This document shows, piece after piece, positions 55,200 through 64,000 of a DNA stretch of 64,000 bases. Numbering within the stretch: the stretch's first letter is position 1; every line of letters begins with the position of its first letter. The notes below the pieces were generated by a model. That model ran no database searches. It was not told the origin of the DNA and saw only the letters and a program-made list of their open reading frames with translations. The DNA is from Brachypterus glaber (Eukaryota; Arthropoda; Insecta; Coleoptera; Kateretidae), in contig OY294047.1 in assembly GCA_958510825.1 (NCBI GenBank), positions 39,819,229 to 39,883,228 on the forward strand, read 5' to 3'. The translations under genes and the position numbers were made by a program.

Positions 55200-55925
55200 T
55201 TAGACTAAGAGCTGGCGGCCGCGAGGTACTGTGATATTACCTCCGTATGGAATTTTGTGAGGTGGTTGGGGGGACCATCGGGAAGTGTCATCCTGCAAAG
55301 GATTTCTTTTTTCAAAATTAAATTAAAAAAAAAAAAACAAGCCAGTAGAAAATCATGAAATTTTTACAGTAATTAGTAGTGTATATAAGGAAAATAACCC
55401 ATAAGTAAAAGATTGGGTTGAATCTCTCAATTTTTGTTTGTTTTGTGTCTTATTTTCGTTTGGCAAAATTTTAAAAAGAAATCGGTGATATTTATTCGGC
55501 AATTTTTAATTTTAACATTTTGGGTTTTGGTCCCTATTAATATTACTAAAAGAAGCCTTTATGCCAAATTCCAGCTAAACCGGACATTTTTCAAAATGTT
55601 TGAACCTTCCTAATGTCGCAAAAAAAATTAAATTTTTTTTTTTCGTAATCAGCGGTGCAAAAAATGGCCCTATGCAAAAATACAGACCTTTGTCACTTTT
55701 TTTTTTTTTTTGGGATCACTATGCACTGCAGAGGGACTTTGCAGCGGTATTTTCGTCTCACGATCATAATTTGTGCTCAGAATGTTGTCTGAGGATTTTT
55801 TTCATGTTTGAGTCGTCTGACGTGTCCTTTGCAGAGATTTTGAGCAAAATCCTTGCAGATGACACTTCCTGATGCTCCCACCTCACAAAATTCCAGCCGG
55901 AGGTACATAGTACCTCTATAGTCTA
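55200..55925. mobile_element. TIR element, about 0.72 kb
   Basis: Diverged inverted ends of about 85 bp: left 'gaggtactgtg...cctccg', 'ttttgtgaggtgg', 'aagtgtcatc.tgcaa' against right 'ttgcag.atgacactt', 'ccacctcacaaaa', 'cggaggtac...gtacctc'. The interior frame at 55,600-55,872 shows no transposase. Non-autonomous DNA transposon, class not assigned. Confidence 0.75.
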
Positions 55926-56400
55926 TATAATATAGCTTTTTTCGGTACGATAATATTTTTTACAATTTTGGCGAAGGCGCAAGCATTAGAAAGCAAGCAC
56001 TCAAGTTCCGAGTTTTATTACATAAAAAAGCTCTTGTTAATTAAATTTATTCAGGAGAGGCAATCCCACGAAATTACTTTTTTCTGAAGAATCGCATGTT
56101 CAAATATCACAATTTACTTACAATATGTGTACTTCCTTCTATAATGGTGTCGAATAAATCGTATCATCACAAATACCTAAAATATCTAGTTCACTCGGTT
56201 TTCCTAGCGAGAGAATCGCTTTGACGCCACAAGACACAGCATGAGTTAAAGATTTGTTTTTGCGTTTACTTTATAATTTAATTTTAATCAACTCATTTTT
56301 ATTTGTTTTAAAGTTCAATCTTGTGAAATGTAATTTTAATGCATGAGCCAAATGATTTTTTAGCTAAAATTAAAAAAATATATATAATAATGTTTATGTT
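55926..56400. other. No gene seen
   Basis: AT-rich. Nothing that I can support. Confidence 0.4.
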
Positions 56401-56419
56401 TGTTTGTTTTTAACCTCGT

Positions 56420-56652
56420 ACTATTCTACTTAATTAAGCATCCCCTAAGTCCAGGACTTGTGTGGGCTAGTAGTAGAGGGAACCACCGGCTTTAATTGAC
56501 TTTCGAACCAATATATCTAGGGAGTAGGCCTTCGCCAAATTTCAATTATTAATTAACTGAAAAAGGCAATCGGCGCCAGTGAGGTTTGAACTCACGATCA
56601 TTAGATCAGTGTCAGGCTATATCGTTGACATTGACCACTGAGCTAAATCTGC
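56420..56652 (-). mobile_element. tRNA-derived SINE
   Basis: On the minus strand from 56,652: A box 'tagctcagtgg', then a perfect T arm (gtgag-ttcaaac-ctcac, containing the B box). The acceptor stem pairs at only three of seven positions and the D stem not at all, so it is a SINE head and not a working tRNA. The body runs to about 56,420 (ctactactagcccacacaag). The end is uncertain. Confidence 0.7.
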
Positions 56653-57164
56653 CAATAAATAATATTTTAATGTTAAAACTCGCCAATCAAAAATAATATA
56701 ATTTTTGCACGACCAAGACTAAAACCTAATTTTACGCTTTCATTTTCGGGACTAAACTTGCCGTTTTTCCCCTAGGGAATAAAAATCACAGCAACCTTGA
56801 TAATATTAAAATATTATACTTACTATGGGCTTTGCTGGTTCAAAAATTAGGTTTGGTGGTGTTTTGTAATAAATTAGCGATTCAAACCAATTTATTTGAT
56901 TTTAACAAAGAAAACCTTTAAAAATAACATTGTTATAACAATTTATACATAACTTAAAATTTATCATCTTCGTTCATTTTTTTGACGTTTGTGTCAACCA
57001 TATTAAAAAACAATTGAAATCCCGATAGCCATGAAACTGACTTTTCGCAATATACAGGCATCTTGATTAAATTACGAAAATAAAACAACCGATTTTAGAC
57101 GCGTGGTTTTTAATTTTAATTTTATCTACCTACCTAAATTATGTTTAGTCCTGCATAAATAGTG

Positions 57165-57291
57165 TATATACCTCAGGACTAAACTTGGCTGTTTTAGTCC
57201 CTTGCATTTTTGTTTCCCTCTCTCGCTACGCTCGCTCAGGAAACACTAATGCAGCGGGACTAAAACAGCCAGTTTAGTCCCTTGGTATATA
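57165..57291. mobile_element. Palindromic MITE
   Basis: 'ggactaaacttggctgtttt' at the left and the complement 'aaaacagccagtttagtcc' at the right, with 'tatatacc' at both outer edges. The loop is more GC-rich (ctctctcgctacgctcgctc). A 'gggactaaacttgccgtttt' fragment at 56,747 is a relic of the same family. Confidence 0.8.
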
Positions 57292-57436
57292 AATAACGAT
57301 TGCAACCCTAACCATAATTAACGCAGAATATAATGTCAGAATTATTTGTCACATTTTATTTTATTGGTTATAGTTAGTTAAGTGTTAATGATTGGGTAAA
57401 TTAACTTAAAAAAATCGCTTTAAAGTAAAACGGAAT

Positions 57437-57569
57437 AGTATATTCTATAACTAGTATGGAATAGACAATATTCCGCGCGAGCGGAAAGTTTTCAATACGA
57501 GCCGGCAGGCGAGTATGGCGGTCCAGCGAGCGTGGAATGACTATTCCATAAGTGTTGTAGACTATACTT
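57437..57569. mobile_element. Palindromic MITE with CG-rich arms
   Basis: The left 'tagtatggaatag.caatattccgcgcgagcgg' and right 'ccagcgagcgtggaatgactattccata' pair with a few mismatches; the outer 'agtatattctataac' pairs with 'gttgtagactatact'. About 133 bp. Confidence 0.7.
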
Positions 57570-59828
57570 TTTCTTCGACTTCAAATATAAAACACTGTAT
57601 GGCTTTAAACTGCGGACAAGGTTAAAAACAATGTTTTTTTGTGACTCGACATTGTAAATGCAACAAAACACATATTTTTAAATATAGCAATTAATGTTAT
57701 TTAATAATGTTATCAAATCAGTACTTAAAAAAGATTTTTATTTAATTTTAGCATATATTTACAAATTATAATGCAAAAATTGAAGGTTATGTCAGACTGA
57801 TGTGACAGATCAGGTTTAAATATTCCACAATAGATGGAGCAGTTTTAATTTTTTGAACTAAATTGATAAAAAACTGGTCGAAAAACTAATAAACTTTATG
57901 TAATTTTAAAGCAAAACTTGCATTAATTATACATGGTAAAATATATATATATATTTTTGCTAATTTTCATACAGATTTTTTACTTTTTTAAACAAGAGAT
58001 GGCACTACATGTGCTCATTCTAACACTTGATACGGAATATTCATCCGTATCTAGAGCTAGAATGGATTAATTCTATGTTTGAAAAGTGTGTGTGTATTAG
58101 CTTACATTCTAAAGCAGTCGTAGAAAAAATCGATTACAAACTTTTAGGGACCTTTTCTAGTAAAAGTACACATATAAAGTTTGCCTATTTTATCCTTTGC
58201 ATGTTTGCAAATACCCTTACTCAAACTAATTAAACTGATTTTTTTTTTAATTAGTGTAAAATAATACTTGTAGTTATACATAAATTTTACTTGCAATTAA
58301 AATAACACCTGAAGTGTTTACAAATTAATTTATTTTAATTTAGTAATTTATATAGTCAGATTTATTACTTATAAGTAGAAGATTATATGTCTAAGCAAAG
58401 ATAATAAATTTACTTTGTATTACTTAGTATATTTTAATTGATTTATTTATTTACAGATATCAATTAAAGGATACGAAAAGGAGGAAATATTTAATCTTCT
58501 TATAAAGATTTTTTTATTTGGACATCTATAATGGTAGATTTTGCGGCAAGCTCAAAAAAAAGGATAATAAACGAAGATAAAGTGGACAACTGGATTAACT
58601 AGCTAAGCATAAACAAAATATTGATATCTGGTGGTCCAAAATAAAAAGAAACTGCTAAAAAAACTGGTGTTTATTGCTGCAAAAATAAAAGGTAATTACA
58701 ATTTTAGAGGTGCAGTTTTTAAATTATTGCCTATAAACTGTAACTGGTTCGGAAAAATCCACAAATCAGTAAATCTAGCGCAATGTCATACATTTTAATA
58801 TGAAAAATGCAAATCATCAACTTATTAATTATAATATAATATTGGATATTATCTACTATTTCTAAAGTAACAAAAAATATTTCTTATGATTTTGATATCT
58901 ATCCCAATCCCTTTTTTTTCGATAATTTAAGTAAAACTTTCTCTTGATACCTATTAGTAGCTGCATTAGTTATTGGACATTTTATATACATATATATTTA
59001 TACATGTATAAATTTATTTAAAGTAAAAAACTATTAGTAATAAAATACTATATAAATTTAACTTCATATAATTGCATATTGCATGCACTGCTATACAGCG
59101 TAGAACTATTTAAATTTTATAAAAGAAAATTCAGAATTGGTTGAATTTAAATACAAAAACACTGAAAAATATTCGACTTCATTGTATGCATAAAGCAAGG
59201 TAATTTAGTTTCAAATGTCTGGCAATAGGAAAATGTCGTTTTGCGCAAAAATTTCAAATCTACAACCAGAGCAACAACCAACTGTGCATGAAGTGCAGTT
59301 TATGCATTTTTCCGGATCACGTAAATTTTATTTATAGTTAGGTTTTCCTGTAAAATGTCACGTATTTTTGCGTTGAAACTCGTATGCGAATAAAAAAACT
59401 GGGACAAAAACAGAGACTTAATAGAACAAGAATATATCCCTGAATAATAAATAGGTACACTAGATTTTTATAAACAGGTTATTAAATAAAATTAATAATC
59501 TGAATATTGTAAAAAACCCAGTGTTTAAAAAAATGTTTAAAGACCTGCTAATTTTAAATAGTTCATATTTAATATCAAGAAAAATATTTTGAGATATACA
59601 AATTTTGGGAACACAGCATTTTAAATCATTGAATTTTGGCCGACCTTATGTCACATATTTTAAAAACGGACAATTTGAAAATTATCGATAATGCTGGTTC
59701 TCCATTAGGGACACTTACTCTGTTATACTGCGATAATATATTCGGGTCTAGAATATTTGAAGAGGTATGTATAACTTATGAAATACTTCAAAAAACGATA
59801 AAAATTACTGTAAACCATTGAATAATAG
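57570..59828. other. AT-rich stretch, no gene seen
   Basis: No recognised domain, RNA or element. Confidence 0.45.
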
Positions 59829-59930
59829 TATATTAAAGTACTAGTTTCATAACATATGTTTTTAGCGCACGCGGCTCGTTTTCTAAAGTACTAGTGAGCT
59901 AAAAACGTGTTATGAAACGAGTGCTTTATA
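59829..59930. mobile_element. Palindromic MITE, about 100 bp
   Basis: 'aaagtactagtttcataaca' with 'tttttagcgcac' at the left pairs with 'gtgagctaaaaacgtgttatg' and 'aaacgagtgcttt' at the right. Short GC-richer loop. Confidence 0.7.
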
Positions 59931-60869
59931 CCATTTTTTCTATTTTGCTCTAAAATTTAAAAAAAACTTACATTTAAATTGATCACTGATTTAGGGATTT
60001 TTGTTTTGAATTGGCATTACAGTTTACACAATGTTTAAAATTCTAAGAACAAATGATATTTTGATATATTTTATAGTCATCTCTTCTCTTTTTTACTGCA
60101 ATTAACCAAGCCACAATTTTAACATGGTAAAAATAACCTAAACACAAAATTTTGTAGAAAATTCAACTTTAAAGCGACATTGACATTTGAACGGAAAACG
60201 TCAAGCGATAGGCCAAGTCTCTGCCAACCCAAAAGAACTAAAAGTACAGACCTCTTATGGGCCTATAAGAACACGCAAAATGCGTGTGATTATGAGCTTA
60301 TAAGAGTCGCAAAATAGAAAAATAAAAAAATATGCTGGCGACAAAATATCTCGGCTATGAAATATCTTGACTGCATATTATCTAAAAAAAATTTGATAAC
60401 ATTTGCTTGGTTTGCTTGATAGTAAAATTTGGTGGAGTTGGTTTTGTTGAAATTGGTTTCGATAAGGATAGTTTTTGGGCGTTGGTTGGATTTTCAATAA
60501 TTCAAATTAAGTGTTAATCGAAATAAAATAACAATCAGGGTAATTTGGACCTGGATGTTTTTCGCTTGAATTTTTTCACACCTCTTTTATCTTGCAGTCT
60601 GATATTTTGATTCAGAATATTCTGTAGATATACCACCATCATTATTATTTAGTCCTAAGACTGGTTTGAGACAGCTTTTTGTCCCACCATATCCTTACCC
60701 AATTATTTCATTTTATTAAATTGTGGGTCTGCCTACCCGTCTTCCTACTCCCAGCTCGCTCTCCAGAATATCTTTAAGTAAACTCTTACGTCTTAGTAAT
60801 CAACAAATCAAAACAAAAACTGATTAAGTGACGAAACAAAAACCTATCAAGTGACCCTATCCAAAATTC

Positions 60870-61135
60870 GATTATTTACCCTGTAGAATTTTCACGAGGC
60901 TTAACGACGTCTCGTTCATTTGCATGAGACGCCTGATTATTAAGGGGGATCGACTTTAAAGCCGGGCCTCGTGAAAATAAGCCGATTTGGAAGCATCTCG
61001 TGGCCCAATTACGTGTTATCATTGTAATTCCCCGAATCTCTTTGATAGTTGTTGAGTAAATGGCCCCTCTAGTCCTTAACAAGCCCCATTCCATTACAAA
61101 AACTCATTTATGTGAAGGCATTCCTCGCTCCTCGT
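60870..61135. promoter_or_regulatory. Candidate conserved non-coding element (speculative)
   Basis: A patch of balanced base composition in AT-rich surroundings. It contains ATTTGCAT (POU-type octamer, reverse of ATGCAAAT) near 60,918, a CATTGT (Sox-type) near 61,021, and a TAATTACG-like homeodomain-type word near 61,008. Short inverted words (cacgaggc/gcctcgtg) also occur, so an old repeat is an alternative. The 72-codon minus frame shows no known domain. Function not shown. Confidence 0.25.
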
Positions 61136-61218
61136 AAAATACCTATTCATTTACATAAAAAATGGATTAGTAAAATGGATAATTCGTTTTATTTAAAATT
61201 TTATAAATAATAGTTATT

Positions 61219-61332
61219 TATGGTACTACTGGGTAAAGTAAGATATTGCCCATGAGAAAATTAACCTGCGAGGCGTCAGCCAAGCCGGTTAATTTTCGAG
61301 AGGGCAATATCGGTTTACCCATGAGTGCCATA
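61219..61332. mobile_element. Palindromic MITE, about 114 bp
   Basis: Ends 'tatggtactactgggtaaa' and complement (tttacccatgagtgccata), then 'atattgcccatgagaaaattaacc' pairing with 'ggttaattttcgagagggcaatat'. The loop is GC-rich. Confidence 0.75.
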
Positions 61333-62105
61333 CAAGGTTTTATCCAATAAATAGCTTAGGAATTGATATTTTTATTAAAAATTTTAATGACATTTACAAG
61401 AAATAAATTTGACAAGTGACAGTTGAGTGGGTAAAGTAAATAATTATCCACTCCATAAAGTAAAAGCCACGCGGGGGTTATTATTGAGTTTATCTATTTA
61501 AAATAAAGCTGGTAATTATCTTATTATCTGTATCTATTGGATAAAAGAATTAAACAAGAATCGGTTTCAATCATTCATTCATTTAAGGATCCTTTTTCCT
61601 CATACTATATACTGTACTGTATAATACTTATTGATTTACATAAAAAATTAATTAGTAGACAATTACTCTTATTGGGAGTTGGATAAACAATACAATAAGA
61701 CTAGAATCGAATTCATCAAAAACTTTTATTAAAATGTTTAATAAGAAATAGATAAAATCATAATCTTAAATCATCTATAGATGCTTTTGTACAGAATTTG
61801 ATGAGAAACAATAAAAAACTTACATTTTATATTACCTAAGACATTTCCAAATTATTATTTAATTTAATTTATTATTATTAATAAACTTTATTTTAATGTT
61901 CCTTTAAACCTGTATGTAAGGACTTTTTACCTATAAAAAATATCATATTCACAAAAAAAAAGCCATAATTTGTTGTTCATGTAATACTGGCTTTGAATGA
62001 CTCTTTATTAAGATTTTTAGGTAAATAATTACAATTTAAATACAATAATATGCGAAATAAGGCACCAGGGATTTTTCTACCTCGAAATATCATAAAAATT
62101 CATAA

Positions 62106-62217
62106 AAGTCCAGTAGTCTTAACGTTAATAAAAGAATTAAAACAAATTCAAGTTTCATTAAAAAGTCCAGTAGTTTTAACGTTAATAAAAGAATTAAAAC
62201 AAATTCGAGTTTCATTA
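62106..62217. repeat. Tandem duplication, 58-bp period
   Basis: Two copies of an about 54-bp unit 'agtccagtagt.ttaacgtt ... caagtttcatta' at about 62,106 and 62,164. The 95-codon frame that spans them has no recognised domain. A hairpin (caaggcgtc...gacgccttg) lies just downstream at 62,319-62,348. Confidence 0.8.
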
Positions 62218-62348
62218 TGTTTACTTAAAAGTTTTAATATAGGTAATAGAAAATTTTATATAGAATTTAGTAATTTCTCATTTACAAAAAAAGGCAGCTC
62301 TTGGTTTTTGCATAGAGGCAAGGCGTCCTTTACTTGAAAGACGCCTTG

Positions 62349-63104
62349 ATAAAGGGCATTGGTCAAATATATCCCACTCATCAACAATGAAAGAAACTTC
62401 ATGGAGTGTTTCAATAAAACAATGAGAGAAAATTCTCTGAAAATATTATCATGGGACTCATGTGGAATCAACCCTCAACCACCTAGTTTAATCCCAAACC
62501 AATCTTTTATCTTGCACACGGTTTCACACTTAACAGAGTATAAGAAAATATCGCTCCCTTAGAACAACGGTCTGGCCTGGGCGGGATGAGTTTTTTTCTG
62601 TACTCTTCAAATAAACATATCTAGAAGAATTTTATAAGATGACTTCGAAATATACAAATTACCTAAAAAAACTACTCAAAACTGTCACAGAAATGATACA
62701 CAGTGTTTCCCAGCAAAAAATATGAACAAAGAAAGCAAATATTGGTTTTCTAGAGGGACAAAAATCTATATCCGGTAAAATTATATAAAAAATTGAAAAA
62801 TTGGAATTGAAAGTTTCAATTAAGAGTTTAAAAAATAAAATTAACCTAAAATTAATTTTCGGAAGAATCTGATTAGCCTTGAAATATGACTTTCCTTAAA
62901 CGCTTTAAAATTACTTAATTTAAAACAGTTCTTTAAAGTTGTTCGGCTAGTTATTGACCATAAAGACGCATATTTAAATAAATTTGCCATTTTTATAAAT
63001 ACCTACATAAAAAAATAAAAAATATTTTTTTAACATGATTTAAAAAAAATCAAAGTTTTATTTTATTTTTTGTATGCATTATAACTATAAATAATATTTG
63101 GCAT
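62349..63104. other. AT-rich stretch, no gene seen
   Basis: Nothing that I can support. Confidence 0.45.
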
Positions 63105-63660
63105 ATGAATGATCCACGTTCCGGGACGTCCACTCCAGAAATTTAAGATTTCGGACAAAATATTGGTTTTTACTCTGTGAGAAAATTGTTTTAAAAAGTT
63201 TTAATGACAAATTATATTTTTGGTATACAGTTATACTCTACTAAAATTAATTATTAATTATCTACTTCCTGGGACGTCCGCTCCAGAAAATTAATATTTT
63301 GGACAAAAATATAGGTTTTTCCTCTGGAAGAAATTTTTTTAAAATTAAATAATAAAATAAAAGTTTTAGGGGAAAATTATTATTTTTGTATAAAGTTATA
63401 ATTAAACTAAAATTTGTCATGAAAGTGATCTACGTCCCGGGACGCCCACTCCAAAAATTTAACATTTTAGAGAAATTGTCTTACAATTTTTTTTTAAGTT
63501 TTAGGGGAAAATTATTGTGTTTGTATAAAGTGAAACTCAAACTGACATTTTGCATACAAATGATCTACGTCCCGGGACGCCCACTCCAAAAATTTAACAT
63601 TTCGGACAAAAATATTGGTTTTTCCTCTGTAAGAAAATTGTTTTAAAAAGACTCAGGGAA
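63105..63660. repeat. Tandem repeat, about 140-160-bp unit, four copies
   Basis: Each unit has 'gatc.acgt.ccgggacg.cc', 'actccaaaaatttaacattt', 'ggacaaaaatattggttttt', and 'cctctg..agaaaattgtttt'. Cores start near 63,107, 63,263, 63,423 and 63,562. The 86-codon frame at 63,386 reads through two units and is an artefact. The array may continue as a satellite-like repeat elsewhere. Confidence 0.85.
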
Positions 63661-64000
63661 AACTATTAATTTTTACAACAACGGGAACTTATTAAATAAT
63701 AAATCAACTAATATGAGACGACCACAAAAATGCCGAATGCCGTGAAATATCATAGATTTAAAAATAAAATTTGTGGGGTTGAAATGTTGAAAATATTCGT
63801 TAAATTAAAAAAAAACAATTTTAGTTTAATGATTAATTTTATGGTAAATAAAAAACTTTTAAACTAATTTTAAATAATATAAATGAAAATTTCTAACAAA
63901 ATCCAAGAAAGTCGCATTAAAAAAAAAATATAAAAATTTAACACCTCCTAAAAAAATAAAAAAATTAAAAATTATATGATCAAGAGAATTTAATAAACTT
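63661..64000. other. AT-rich stretch, no gene seen
   Basis: Window end. No feature seen. Confidence 0.4.

Noticed and set aside
56571..56652. Possible functional tRNA on the minus strand
   Set aside because: Acceptor and D stems do not pair. Only the T arm and the A/B boxes remain, so it is annotated as a SINE head.
62050..62337. 95-codon frame with an internal repeat
   Set aside because: The repeat is a DNA tandem duplication; no coding signal beyond the open frame.

Overview
This is a compositionally AT-rich, gene-poor stretch of a eukaryotic nuclear genome, most likely an arthropod and probably an insect. The grounds are dense transposon remnants of kinds common in insect intergenic DNA (non-LTR retrotransposon fragments, a DIRS element, Penelope-like elements, TA-flanked and TTA-flanked MITEs, tRNA-derived SINEs) and the absence of any prokaryotic signal such as operons or ribosome-binding sites. 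I found no convincing host protein-coding gene. Every long open frame that I can identify belongs to a retroelement.

Layout. 0-5 kb: nested inverted-repeat elements, a TA-flanked MITE and a dispersed repeat with a hammerhead-like core. 5.6-6.1 kb: the 3' end of a CR1/Jockey-type LINE. 6.3-13 kb: two directly repeated hammerhead-like motifs, several TIR elements and tandem repeats. 14-18.5 kb: a tRNA-derived SINE, tandem duplications, and a long-TIR element carrying a nested Harbinger-like MITE. 19 kb: a LINE 3' remnant. 23.5-28.4 kb: a near-complete DIRS-type tyrosine-recombinase retrotransposon (gag, RT/RNase H/methylase-like, recombinase) with terminal inverted repeats and a diagnostic internal complementary region. 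32-34.5 kb: two long non-autonomous TA-flanked elements. 35-38.4 kb: a foldback element and a 5'-truncated LINE with 12-bp target-site duplications. 39.4-42.5 kb: two Penelope-like (GIY-YIG) copies in a head-to-head inverted arrangement, one of them interrupted by a palindromic insertion. 43-49 kb: little recognisable. 49-51.5 kb: two LINE remnants, one of the restriction-like-endonuclease type, and ATT microsatellites. 52-64 kb: MITEs, a long hairpin, tandem repeats and a SINE.

The most interesting thread is a scatter of hammerhead-ribozyme-like motifs. Canonical cores lie in both Penelope-like copies and, back to back, in the palindromic insertion. At least three other repeat families carry the same layout. 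Two of these share a paired change, C3 to U together with G8 to A, at the two core positions that pair with each other in the folded ribozyme. The second thread is the DIRS element, whose structure can be read almost completely: its ends overlap by an 8-base TTAATTAT and its internal complementary region reproduces the circle junction. Its coding region has one visible break, a +1 frameshift just after the YLDD motif, and its recombinase has Tyr where the HxxR histidine is expected.
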